Below are positions 25,046 through 36,838 of a DNA stretch of 64,000 nt, in pieces; within the stretch, counting starts at the first letter, position 1, and every line of letters begins with the position of its first letter. Source of the DNA: Steromphala cineraria (Eukaryota; Mollusca; Gastropoda; Trochida; Trochidae). The notes under the pieces were generated by a model that saw only the letters and a program-made list of their open reading frames with translations, did not search any database and was not told the DNA's origin. Where the stretch lies: contig OU744726.1 of the NCBI GenBank assembly GCA_916613615.1, positions 59,412,987 through 59,476,986 on the forward strand. The letters are read 5' to 3'. The position numbers were made by a program, and so were the translations under genes.

Positions 25046-25529
25046 CTGATGCCATATATGTAACATTTGTGGAAAATATATTGACAAAATTGTGACTTTG
25101 AAAAAAAAAATCCACGTGTGAAATCTTCACTAACCCGTGACGGGTCAAAGGTAAAAGCGTGCGGTGCGTGCTACACTCAAACTCAGGTGTGTTGAATTGT
25201 TTTACCTGATGCCATATATGAAACATTTGTGAAAAATATATTGACAAAATTGTGACTTTGAAAAAAAAAATCCACGTGTGAAATTTTCACTAACCCGTGA
25301 CGGGTCAAAGGTAAAAGCGTGCGGTGCGTGCTACACTCAAACTCAGGTGTGTTGAATTGTTTTACCTGATGCCATATATGTAACATTTGTGAAAAATATA
25401 TTGACAAAATTGTGACTTTGAAAAAAAAAAAAATCCACGTGTGAAATCTTCACTAATCCGTGACCGGTCAAAGGCTAAAGCGTGCGGTGCGTGCTACACT
25501 CAATCTCAGGTGTGTTGAATTGTGTTACC
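25046..25529 (+). repeat. LINE 5'UTR tandem repeats (three copies of about 160 bp)
   Basis: Repeat starts are at 25046, 25206 and 25366; the third is about 3 bp longer in its A-run. Each contains a CACGTG E-box next to an A-run. The first two also have ACCCGT-G-ACGGGT, a perfect 6-bp inverted repeat around one base, and the third has a degraded version. Tandem 5' monomers act as promoters in mouse L1; a similar role here is inference. Confidence 0.85.
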
Positions 25530-25542
25530 TGCCTTATTAACT

Positions 25543-26310
25543 ATGCCTCCCAAACAAAAGCCTGACCTATCGGAAATAAATTCAGAAATTCAAGATCTGC
25601 GTCTTATGATTTCCGAAATGCCGACTAAAGAGGACATTAGAGAACTAAACGAAACCATAAAATCATTGCGGGACACTCTAAAAGCCGAGATTATTGAGGC
25701 GGTTATTACCGAAACTGGCATCGATGAAGTCAAGAGTGACATTTTGACACTTTATAACGAAAATAAGATGCTCCGTACTAAACTAGAAAAAAAACAGACC
25801 AACATTGACAATTTGGAACAGAAATTTTCCGAAGTAGAGAAGCGGGCTAACGAAGCATATAAACAAAGCAATCAAAACGAACAATTTTCCAGAAAGAATA
25901 ACATTAAAGTGTTCAATGTGTCCCAGACGGAGGGAGAAGATCTACAACAAAAATTCAAACACCTCATGAAAAGTAAAGCCGATGTTGACGTGGATTTCGG
26001 ACAGATTGTAGCAATACATCGTATTGACCATGCAAATAAATCCATTGTAAAGCCAATACTTGTAAAATTTGCTTCAGCAGAAGCAAAGTCAAGAGTGATT
26101 CGCGCCAGAAAGCAAATTAGAGAGAAGTCAGAGGCAAGACTCGCTGATGACGTCACAAAAACCAACGTCTCCCTGATTAATAGACTCAAAAACCATCCTC
26201 ACATCGAAAGTGCTTGGTATTTTAACGGACGCGTTTATGGCACCACTACAGAAGGCAAACGCTTTAAATTCTACCCATGTGACGACATCGACGCAATTAT
26301 TAAAAAGTAG
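25543..26310 (+). CDS. LINE ORF1 protein (RNA-binding chaperone type)
   Basis: 255 residues from the ATG at 25543 (MPPKQKPD); the frame is open slightly upstream from a GTG, but the ATG is the natural start. Residues about 10-110 are rich in Leu, Glu and Lys with heptad spacing, suggesting a coiled coil. A SRKNNIKVFNV stretch around residue 120 resembles the start of the RRM-like domain of L1 ORF1 proteins, and the C-terminal third (ARKQIREKS, then WYFNGRVYGTT) fits the family's C-terminal domain. By analogy with L1 it would trimerise and coat the element RNA. The frame is intact. Confidence 0.75.
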   Translation: MPPKQKPDLSEINSEIQDLRLMISEMPTKEDIRELNETIKSLRDTLKAEIIEAVITETGIDEVKSDILTLYNENKMLRTKLEKKQTNIDNLEQKFSEVEKRANEAYKQSNQNEQFSRKNNIKVFNVSQTEGEDLQQKFKHLMKSKADVDVDFGQIVAIHRIDHANKSIVKPILVKFASAEAKSRVIRARKQIREKSEARLADDVTKTNVSLINRLKNHPHIESAWYFNGRVYGTTTEGKRFKFYPCDDIDAIIKK

Positions 26311-26939
26311 AATGCTACTTGCAGATAACTTCACCCTGGTGGATATGTGTATGCTGTGTTTCAATTTCATATTCTGGGATATTTCGGGCAGTGCATGTGT
26401 TAAGCCAGAATGTATTCTGCCTCTATTACAGTGCGAGCACCGCCAGTGTTGTGATTCTGTGCGAATTATGTCAATACAGGTGATATAGACATTATTTATA
26501 TTGAATCAACCGTGAGGACTACACGGACAAACTCTGAAAAATAACACTGACCTCTCTTGTTTTCTTTTCTTTAAGCGAGTGTAGTACTTAGCTTACCGGA
26601 TTTTTTTTTTGATTTTTTTTGATTTTTTTTACACCTCGCCTCCTTCTCATGTCCAAAACCTTATTTATTAATCTCTTGTTTGATATTATTAATTTATTTC
26701 CTGCTTTTTGTTAAAAGGCACACAACTTTAGTTTATCAACGAAAGGGCAACTTTCCAGGGATTAGCAATCGTTCCACTTTTTTATTTTTACCTTCCTTCT
26801 CTCCTTTCCTCTTATTCTCTCTCTTACTATCTCCTATCAATTCCTTCTCACTATCTCTCTATTCTCTCTATCATTGTCTACTCTCTCACTCTCTCATGCA
26901 CACCCACACTCAGATTTACATATACACTAAACTTAAACC
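26311..26939 (+). other. LINE inter-ORF region
   Basis: 629 bp between ORF1 and ORF2 without a convincing gene. It contains T-rich runs at about 26600-26630 and a long pyrimidine-rich tract of CT and TTCT steps at about 26790-26890. It is unusually long for an L1-type inter-ORF gap. Confidence 0.6.
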
Positions 26940-29900
26940 ATGAATAATATAAGTATTTTATCTATGAATGCCAGGGGCCTCCAGTCAGATCCCGTGAAGC
27001 GTAGAGATGTATTTAATTTCCTTAGAAAAAGAAAATCATCCATTGTATTTCTTCAAGAAACACATAGTACTCCGGAAAATGAACAGCCATGGGCATCTGA
27101 ATGGGGTTATAGATGTTTTTTCTCACATGGAACCAGTAACAGTGCGGGGACATTGATATTGATTAAAAACAATTTTGAGTATGAAGTTCATGAAATTATA
27201 TCAGATGATAGTGGCCGCTTTGTTATATTAGATATCACAGTAGAAAACATGAGGTTCTCGATAACGAATATATATGGTCCAAACAAGGATTCGCCTGATT
27301 TTTTTCAACATCTCTTCTCGGAATTAGAACAATTACCCGGGAGTATCATTTGGGGTGGAGACTGGAACGTAGTACAAGATTATTATTTAGATACCTATAA
27401 CATTAAACACAGGAATAATATTGGGGCATTTGAGAAAATTAAGGAAATAAAACATAAACTTGGGTTGGTTGATCCTTGGAGAATTTTTAACCCCGATAAG
27501 CAGCAATATACATGGCGACAAAGTAAGGACATTAAACAAAGTAGACTTGATTATTTCCTAGTCTCTGAAGAAGTTATGTCCCTTGTTAAACGTACTTCCA
27601 TTGATATCAGCTACAGGTCGGATCATTCCATCATTTCACTCCAATTGAACGTGGACCAGGGTATTGGAAGTTCAATTCGTCTCTACTCTATGACAGTGAT
27701 TATGTTGATATAGTCAAACAAACTATACACGATACCGTGTCTGAATATAGAATTTCAGGAGATGTAAACGATTCTGAAACTATTGAACTTTCTGTCAATG
27801 ACCAATTATTTTTTGAAATACTCAAAATGAACATTAGAACCAAAACAATTAGCTATTCGACTCAACGTAAAAAACAAACGGAAAATGAGGAAAAAAACCT
27901 AGAACGGGAAATATATGAAATGGAAGCAAGATTTTCTACTCTAAGTAAGGCTGAAAATAATGATTTATGTTTGAAAAAAGACAAACTTGAACAAATCAGA
28001 ACTACTAAGATAAAGGGCATAATTTTTCGTAGCAAGGCGAGATGGTACGAGGAAGGTGAAAAAAATACTGAATATTTTATGAACTTGGAAAAGAGAAATT
28101 ACATCAATAAAAACATGAGTGAATTGATAACGCCAAACTCAGTTCTCATGAAAAAAGATGAAATATTATAGGAATCTTCTGATTTTTATAGTAAACTGTA
28201 TAGAAGTAAACATGACCGTGATTGGCAAAATGAATTGGATTTCTTTACCAATATTAATGTGAAGCTTACAAATGAGAAACGTGCATTCTGTGAAACTGAA
28301 CTTACGCTTGATGAATGTGCAAGAGCTTTAAAAAATATGAAAAATAGAAAAAGTCCTGGTTCAGACGGGTTTACTGCAGAATTCTATAAATTTTTCTGGA
28401 AGGACCTTGGTAATTTTCTCTGGCGATCCATCACGTACTCATACGAAAATGGGATGTTGTCAGATTTTCAAAGACAGGGCATAATAACCTGTATACCAAA
28501 AGATTCTCGCGACAGACGATATTTAAAGAATTGGCGACCGATTAGTCTTTTGAACGTTGACTATAAAATTGTATCTGCCGCCATTGCTTCGCGACTTAAA
28601 GATGTTCTTCCTGATATAATAAACGAAACACAAACTGGTTTTCTAAAGAATAGATTTATTGGGGAAAATACCAGAATACTATATGATTTAATGCACTATT
28701 GCGAGGAAAATGAAATACCTGGACTTCTGGTCGCAATTGATTATGAGAAAGCGTTCGACACAGTTGAGTGGGACTTTATTGATAAGACTCTGGAAGCTTT
28801 TAACTTTGGCCCCGCTCTCAGAAATTGGGTAAAACTTTTTCAAAAGAATAGCTGCAGCTCTATTATTAATTCTGGTACATTATCAAGCTTTTTCGGTTTG
28901 GGACGTGGTTGTCGACAAGGCGACCCGGTAGCACCATACCTCTTTATCGCATGTGTTGAATTATTAGCTATTGCAATTAGATCCAACAAGGATATTAAGG
29001 GCATAAAGATAAAGGGTATGGACTATCTTATTTTCCAGTACGCTGATGATACCAATTTTACCCTTGATGGATCCGAAAAAGGATTATCAGAACTTATTTA
29101 TGTTATCAAAAAGTTTGCCACTGTCTCTGGCTTAAATCTTAATACAGATAAAACCATAGCGATTTGGTTTGGCTCACGGCGCAACTCCAATGAACAACTT
29201 TGTCCACACATACCACTTCGCTGGTCAAAAGAACCATTCAAAATTCTTGGAATAACTTTCTCTACTAATTTAAATGAAATGATTTCACTAAACTTCGAAC
29301 AACAACTTTCAAAAGTCAGAAAAGTACTTTTTTCATGGTCAAATAGATCCTTAACTCTTAGAGGAAGAATTATGATTATCAAGTCTCAGATTATCCCCCT
29401 TTTTACCCACCTTTTCATGGCGCTTCCCAACCCACCTAAACTCTTCTTTAAACGTTTGAATTCAATCCTCTTTAAGTTTGTTTGGGGAGGGAAACGTGAT
29501 AAAATTAAACGCAACATGTTAATAAATGAGTATGCAAAAGGGGGGCTGAAAATGATAGATATCATATCCTTTTGTAATTATATGAAGATAAAATGGATAA
29601 AAAGACTATCCACTGGAAACGGACTATGCCACCACTTAGGCTTTATATCATTATCACCATTTGGAGACATTGATCTGTTTAATTTCCAAAGAGAAAGACT
29701 TCTATTATACGCCAAACATGTGAAAAACGCCTTCTGGAAAGATGTACTTACAAGTTTCACGTGTTTAAACAGGAACGATATTTTAATTATTGAAGATTTT
29801 TCAATTCTACCAATTCTTAATTTCATTCCATTTGATGATAAAACTTTGTTCGTCTCTTGGTACAAGAACGGAATGACATGTTTTCGGAATATCATCTCTA

Positions 29901-30676
29901 ACACTGGTAATTTTAAAACTTTTGAAGTGCTAAAACAGGCGTTTAATCTTGATCACACCTACTTACTTTACTTTAGATTTATCAAATACATACCTAAAAA
30001 CTACCTCGACTTAATTAAGGCTGCAACCCATATAGGTGAAGTAGTCAAAACACAAGAAACATTATTTACACAAATATGTAACTCGGCGGACTGTAAATTT
30101 GTCTATTCACAGCTGTGCGCAAATAAAACAGTACCATTAGACAACCTTCGTTTAAAGTGGGAATCAAAACTGAGTACTGCTTTATCAGATAATTATCTTC
30201 CTGACTGTTTTGCAATGATAAATGAAACAACATTAGAAACTAAAGCTAGAAATTTCCAGTACAAGCTATTGCACAGAATAATATCAACGAAATCATTTCT
30301 TTGCAAAATAGGTGTAAATCAAGACAATCTTTGTACATTATGTGGTAGAGAAATTGAAACACTTGAGCACTTATTCTTCCACTGTGAGAAAACTCAACTG
30401 CTTATCTATCAATTAGAAAATTGGTACAACCTCAAGATGGACACACACCTCACTATAGACATCAAAGCATTTCTACTGGGGGACCCAACGGCAAACATAT
30501 TAATAAACCACATTTTTATTTTAACAAAAGAATATATAAATAAAACACGATTTGGCTCTACTGACTTAAATGTCAATCAGCTTATAGCTTTTATAAAATA
30601 CCATTACCATTTGGAGAAACATATTTTCTCGGATGAAGACCCTGACTTTCAAAGAAAATGGTCCGGACTATTTTAA
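26940..30676 (+). pseudogene. LINE ORF2: endonuclease-reverse transcriptase, one frameshift and one stop
   Basis: The segment from 26940 is an APE-type endonuclease: MNARGL, QETH, IYGPN, GGDWN, SRLDYF and SDHS (27618-27629). The frame shifts between about 27640 and 27650, after SLQL and before ERGPGYW. The second frame has a TAG at 28169-28171 and then stays open to 30676. Reverse transcriptase motifs follow: NWRPISLL, AIDYEKAFD (motif A), CRQGDPVAPYLF (motif B), YADDT (motif C, about 29039-29053) and KILGITFS. Near the C-terminus CTLCGREIETLEHLFFHC is a C-x2-C-x8-H-x4-C knuckle. The original protein would be about 1,245 residues and perform target-primed reverse transcription. Confidence 0.88.
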
Positions 30677-30831
30677 CGTAATAAACTGAGTACCCATCTT
30701 TATACACCCTCTCACATTGCACCACTATCCTTTCTTTTCCTATTCTTACCCCTTCTCTTTTTCTTTTTTTGTTTTGTTACATCGATCTGTGCCAACTACT
30801 TGAATGTGTATGTAACATCCTCTTTTTTGTA

Positions 30832-30870
<39 letters not shown>
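30677..30870 (+). other. LINE 3'UTR and poly(A) tail
   Basis: A short pyrimidine-rich 3'UTR is followed by AATAAA merging into 37 consecutive A (30834-30870), immediately before the right target-site duplication. Confidence 0.85.
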
Positions 30871-30873
<3 letters not shown>

Positions 30874-30885
30874 AATGGCATGACC

Positions 30886-31017
30886 ACCATGATCCCTCAA
30901 GTTCCTGCTTATGGTTTTCCTGGATATCCAATGATGCCAATTCCCATCTCATCTCCAATGATGCCTCCCTATCCTATTCACCCTCTACAAATGCAACACC
31001 AGTCGTATCTGTGTTGA
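30886..31017 (+). pseudogene. Displaced 3' part of exon 3 of copy 8
   Basis: This is the rest of the Met/Pro-rich tail (from TMIPQVPAYG to the TGA at 31015-31017), now separated from its gene by the LINE. The right target-site duplication supplies an in-frame ATG at 30871, but nothing suggests this piece is expressed alone. Confidence 0.85.
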
Positions 31018-32873
31018 ATGCTTGTATTATGTCATCATCGAAGTGCTAAGATTAAGAAGACATCAAATAGTGCGAAATATTGTTGTATATATTGTTTATG
31101 TATGCTATCACTACACGTTTGTGAATAAAAAATCTATAACAAACAAAATACATCGTTTTCTTTGTCCTATGCATGACAATTCAAAGCTAAGCATGTCATC
31201 ACTTCACATGAACACTTTCAATGATCATCATTTGTACGAATAATTTCATAATAAAGGTTGAAAAATGTAAGCCATATACATGGAACTATGTGTCATGAAA
31301 GTTCAAAGCTAAGCATGTCATCACATCACATGAACACATGGTTTTTCAATGATCATCGTTTATACGAATAATTTCATAATAAAGGCTGAAAAAAGTAAGC
31401 TAAATACATGGAACTGGTAATATAAACTCACAATCAGATTCAATACAATTATAAATACCTATCCCTAACCGCAATATACGAACCAGAAAAATATTTACCA
31501 CTCGCCACAAAAATACTACATAATTATTAGTATAAATGAAACAATAACTGATTTAACTTTTCGGCAAATCGAACTGATAACTTCTGAATTAACTTTGAAC
31601 TCGTAAATATCAAGTCAGAGGAAGTTTTTGAAGTTTTCGTTGATCAGCACACTTGCTTCAATTTGGTTTCCAACTCGCTCAAGTAACATCTGATCATCAA
31701 CATCTGGACAACATAATCAAAGTAGTTACTTACGATTGTGATGCACAAATAGTGTGATAAAGCAAAACGGAAAAAACTTGGTAACACTACTAACAAAATA
31801 TGTCTTATTTGTTTCCATCAACGCCATTTCTTTGAATTATCAAATAGAGTCAAGACATAAACACACCAGTGGAATATGTAAACTGCATTGCTGTATTTTC
31901 TTTATGAGGTATCTCAAAAGTTGGAATGAAACCAATGAAACGGTCACATAGAGTCTTATCGACTGAAATGATGGTACAAGATTTTCTAAAAAAATACACA
32001 CTCGTCTTCGACTTGAATGTAGTGACTTTAATGCACACAAATATAAATGATCCATATCATAAAGTTCTGTCTGTTCTTGTGGCCATATTTATGAAGATTA
32101 AACACATTTTTTATCATACCTCCTAAAGAGTGTCATAACGCAAAATATGTTTTCTATAATAAAAGATTAATCGAAACCCCCAATTGTTCCCCTTCTTTAA
32201 ATGATAAACTATTGGTATTCGTGCACGAAATTATAAATTTTAAAAGGCTTTTTTGGCAAATGTTTTATAGATTAATATATTCTTTACCAAAGTATAGATA
32301 ATAAGCATATTTATGTTATATTTGTCAAAGCCTGTTGGCATTTGTATAGACAAATCCTTTTTTGTAAATACACCATGGCATGTTCTTTATATTGTATCTT
32401 GAAGCAGTATCAACATGACCTTTTAGCTGTAACAATCCAATTAATTATTGAAATAAATGTGTTTAAAACATATAGGGACAGGTAACAAAAGTTATCTTTA
32501 CATAAATCAAATGGCAACCCAAAACGAAGGACGGACAAAACATATATTCAATTTTAGTATGTGTACATACTTGTTTATGGCAAGGACACATACAAGTATT
32601 GTTGGCTTAATTATGACTCTGCTTCACTCCTGAGTAACAATTCATAACAATCATCATAACTGACGAGTTCAAACAGACGTATTAAAAACACTCGCAGATT
32701 ATTCCTATATTATTATTCCATGGTAGAATAAATAATTTATTGATATATATAAAGAGGACAAGCAATTTGCAATAACTGGGATCAAGTTACCGAAAGTTAT
32801 TGTACATTTAGAAATTACCTTACATTTAATCAATGATAAGTCTGATGTGGGGTCTTGTAGCTTGCACCCATTC
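31018..32873 (+). repeat. Unit 8 3'UTR and spacer beyond the LINE
   Basis: It resembles the copy 9-10 type (GAAGACATC, CTACACG), with the AATAAA signal, the 122-bp duplication and the old LINE tail at 32151-32469, which has a 3-bp deletion. The proximal units 6-7 lack this part. Confidence 0.7.
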
Positions 32874-33283
32874 GGATTATATTATCTAATCAATTGATGT
32901 ATGCTGAAGAAACCTATCGCCTCCCGTACTGTATGTTTTCTTATTGTTTTGAAAAGAAGATGAGCACTATTCATATTTCTCCTCTATGATGATTTGTTAA
33001 TGCAAAATGATAAACAAAAACACGTTAACTGTTTTGTTGTTACTGCTAATCCAGTTTAAGCTTTGACACTGATGAGAGAGACAAGCTGGTCTATCCTTAT
33101 TATGAAAAGAGTTGTGTCATCAATTTGTATCCTCAATCACTTAGCCAATCTATTTACCATGCCATGATTGGTCGTGAGTCTCACTGTCAAAACACGAAGA
33201 CATTCCACTAGGCGAGACTATTTAAAACACCTGACTTTGCAATCTGCATTCACAATCTGACTTCTTCATACAGACCTCATAAG
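32874..33283 (+). promoter_or_regulatory. Proximal promoter of copy 9
   Basis: TAATCC (33047-33052), CCAAT (33145), ATTGG (33167) and TATTTAAAA (from 33219): the family A promoter in front of a mosaic gene. Confidence 0.55.
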
Positions 33284-34572
33284 ATGACCATGGCCGATAC
33301 AGTTGCTTGTAAAAGTGAAGACATCAGTCATCACGATGAGAGTGGAACAGATGCTCTGTACATAGCCCTTGATGATACAAACCATCCTTCAGCAGAAACG
33401 ACCATCAAAGAAGAAGATCCACTACACAACGAGTCGGTAAATGATGAGAAGGTCGCCACTGGTGTAGATCTATCAAAATCTCCGTCTTCTATCAATCAAC
33501 CTCCAGTCATCACGGAATATCCTCGTCCATACCTGCCATCTTTATCGCTTCCTCCACTACCCACTGGATATTTCCCATTCCATCCCATGTTTCTCCCAGC
33601 AATGATGCAAGCACAGTACCCAATGATGCCAGCACATCCAACCATAGGAATGACCCATCAACACGAGAACCATCGTGGGACACTGGACAAATCCTATGAA
33701 ACTATGAAGACAGGTATGTTGCGGCACAATACTGTTTCAAGTCAATTTGCAGCATCCAACTGCAATTTTTTATCAGAAATATGCATATCATTATTAATCA
33801 TGCCATAAATACCAATCTAACTTGAATTTCTCCTTCCGTTTCAGAGTTTAGTCCAAGTCCAACACATTATGAGGATGGAAGAACCAGCCCTGCTGACAGT
33901 CTGTCATCAAGTGGTGTATCCAGTTGCTCCAGTCCTTTACGAGCCTCACCTGAACTGAGTCCCAAAACACTTCAAACATATTCTAGGACACCTGGCGGAC
34001 GAACATCATATGCTCCAAGTCAAGTCAGAGCTATGGAGAAACTTTTCTCTGAAAATCGCTATCCAGACTATGATCAGTTGGAGAAAATGTCTTCTGATCT
34101 CTCCATACCGATAAAGAAAATCAAGGTAATTCTATCATTGCAATACCTTTTTATAAATTTCAAATACGACTGATTACTTCTCCCGCAAGTTATCGTTTAT
34201 ACTTAATCTTTAATCGTAAATACTTACACTTTGTGCTCAATGCAATTCCATTATAATTGTACTTATTGTATCTCTCTTTTGAGATGTAGCTTTAAATTAT
34301 GCTATTTGGTGTTGACCATCAATATATTTGTAACTCGTTGTCATTTCTAATTCTTAGCATTTTATTTTCAGGTGTGGTTTCAAAACAAGAGAGCAAGAAC
34401 CAAATCCAGATATCCTGAGATGTCCATGAATGGCATGACCACCATGATCCCTCAAGTTCCTGCTTATGGTTTTCCTGGATATCCAATGATGCCAATTCCC
34501 ATCTCATCTCCAATGATGCCTCCCTATCCTATTCACCCTCTACAAATGCAACACCAGTCGTATCTGTGTTGA
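33284..34572 (+). CDS. PRD-like homeobox gene, copy 9 (intact, mosaic)
   Basis: Exons are 33284-33713, 33845-34125 and 34372-34572, giving 303 residues. D19E is unique to it. It mixes family A marks (T40, N53) with family B marks (P67, G132, D135), and has L186. The homeodomain is consensus. Such patchwork suggests gene conversion or a crossover between the two families. Confidence 0.88.
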
Positions 34573-36428
34573 ATGCTTGTATTATGTCATCATCGAAGTG
34601 CTAAGATTAAGAAGACATCAAATAGTGCGAAATTTGTTGTATATATTGTTTATGTATGCTATCACTACACGTTTGTGAATAAAAAATCTATAACAAACAA
34701 AATACATCGTTTTCTTTGTCCTATGGATGACAATTCAAAGCTAAGCATGTCATCACTTCACATGAACACTTTCAATGATCATCATTTGTACGAATAATTT
34801 CATAATAAAGGTTGAAAAAGGTAAGCCATATACATGGAACTATGTGTCATGAAAGTTCAAAGCTAAGCATGTCATCACATCACATGAACACATGGTTTTT
34901 CAATGATCATCGTTTATACGAATAATTTCATAATAAAGGCTGAAAAAAGTAAGCTAAATACATGGAACTGGTAATATAAACTCACAATCAGATTCAATAC
35001 AATTATAAATACCTATCCCTAACCGCAATATACGAACCAGAAAAATATTTACCACTCGCCACAAAAATACTACATAATTATTAGTATAAATGAAACAATA
35101 ACTGATTTAACTTTTCGGCAAATCGAACTGATAACTTCTGAATTATCTTTGAACTCGTAAATATCAAGTCAGAGGAAGTTTTTGAAGTTTTCGTTGATCA
35201 GCACACTTGCTTCAATTTGGTTTCCAACTCGCTCAAGTAACATCTGATCATCAACATCTGGACAACATAATCAAAGTAGTTACTTACGATTGTGATGCAC
35301 AAATAGTGTGATAAAGCAAAACGGAAAAAACTTGGTAACACTACTAACAAAATATGTCTTATTTGTTTCCATCAACGCCATTTCTTTGAATTATCAAATA
35401 GAGTCAAGACATAAACACACCAGTGGAATATGTAAACTGCATTGCTGTATTTTCTTTATGAGGTATCTCAAAAGTTGGAATGAAACCAATGAAACGGTCA
35501 CATAGAGTCTTATCGACTGAAATGATGGTACAAGATTTTCTAAAAAAATACACACTCGTCTTCGACTTGAATGTAGTGACTTTAATGCACACAAATATAA
35601 ATGATCCATATCATAAAGTTCTGTCTGTTCTTGTGGCCATATTTATGAAGATTAAACACATTTTTTATCATACCTCCTAAAGAGTGTCATAACGCAAAAT
35701 ATGTTTTCTATAATAAAAGATTAATCGAAACCCCCAATTGTTCCCCTTCTTTAAATGATAAACTATTGGTATTCGTGCACGAAATTATAAATTTTAAAAG
35801 GCTTTTTTGGCAAATGTTTTATAGATTGAAATATATTCTTTACCAAAGTATAGATAATAAGCATATTTATGTTATATTTGTCAAAGCCTGTTGGCATTTG
35901 TATAGACAAATCCTTTTTTGTAAATACACCATGGCATGTTCTTTATATTGTATCTTGAAGCAGTATCAACATGACCTTTTAGCTGTAACAATCCAATTAA
36001 TTATTGAAATAAATGTGTTTAAAACATATAGGGACAGGTAACAAAAGTTATCTTTACATAAATCAAATGGCAACCCAAAACGAAGGACGGACAAAACATA
36101 TATTCAATTTTAGTATGTGTACATACTTGTTTATGGCAAGGACACATACAAGTATTGTTGGCTTAATTATGACTCTGCTTCACTCCTGAGTAACAATTCA
36201 TAACAATCATCATAACTGACGAGTTCAAACAGACGTATTAAAACACTCGTAGATTATTCCTATCTTATTATTCCATGGTAGAATAAATAATTTATTGATA
36301 TATATAAAGAGGACAAGCAATTTGCAATAACTGGGATCAAGTTACCGAAAGTTATTATACATTTAGAAATTACCTTACATTTAATCAATGATAAGTCTGA
36401 TGTGGGGTCTTGTAGCTTGCACCCATTC
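34573..36428 (+). repeat. Unit 9 3'UTR and spacer
   Basis: It holds the AATAAA signal, the 122-bp duplication and the old LINE tail at 35705-36025. No gene is seen. Confidence 0.7.
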
Positions 36429-36838
36429 GGATTATATTATCTAATCAATTGATGTATGCTGAAGAAACCTATCGCCTCCCGTACTGTATGTTTTCTTATT
36501 GTTTTGAAAAGAAGATGAGCACTATTCATATTTCTCCTCTATGATGATTTGTTAATGCAAAATGATAAACAAAAACACGTTAACTGTTTTGTTGTTACTG
36601 CTAATCCAGTTTAAGCTTTGACACTGATGAGAGAGACAAGCTGGTCTATCCTTATTATGAAAAGAGTTGTGTCATCAATTTGTATCCTCAATCACTTAGC
36701 CAATCTATTTACCATGCCATGATTGGTCGTGAGTCTCACTGTCAAAACACGAAGACATTCCACTAGGCGAGACTATTTAAAACACCTGACTTTGCAATCT
36801 GCATTCACAATCTGACTTCTTCATACAGACCTCATAAG
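36429..36838 (+). promoter_or_regulatory. Proximal promoter of copy 10
   Basis: TAATCC (36602-36607), the CCAAT pair and TATTTAAAA (from 36774); this is the last copy with the family A promoter version. Confidence 0.55.

Larger units (their letters stand above)
24904..30885 (+). mobile_element. Nearly full-length L1/Tx1-like LINE inserted in exon 3 of copy 8
   Basis: The body is 24919-30870 (5,952 bp), flanked by direct repeats ATGAATGGCATGACC at 24904-24918 and 30871-30885. It has a 5' region with tandem repeats, ORF1, a pyrimidine-rich gap, ORF2 with endonuclease, reverse transcriptase and zinc-knuckle parts, a short 3'UTR and an uninterrupted run of 37 A. The perfect 15-bp duplication and unbroken poly(A) indicate a young insertion. 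ORF2 carries one frameshift and one stop, so this copy appears unable to move on its own unless those are sequencing errors. The clade is assigned from domain order and poly(A) tail. Confidence 0.9.

Noticed and set aside
25872..26189. Minus-strand frames over the LINE ORFs
   Set aside because: They are shadows of ORF1 and ORF2 without independent features.
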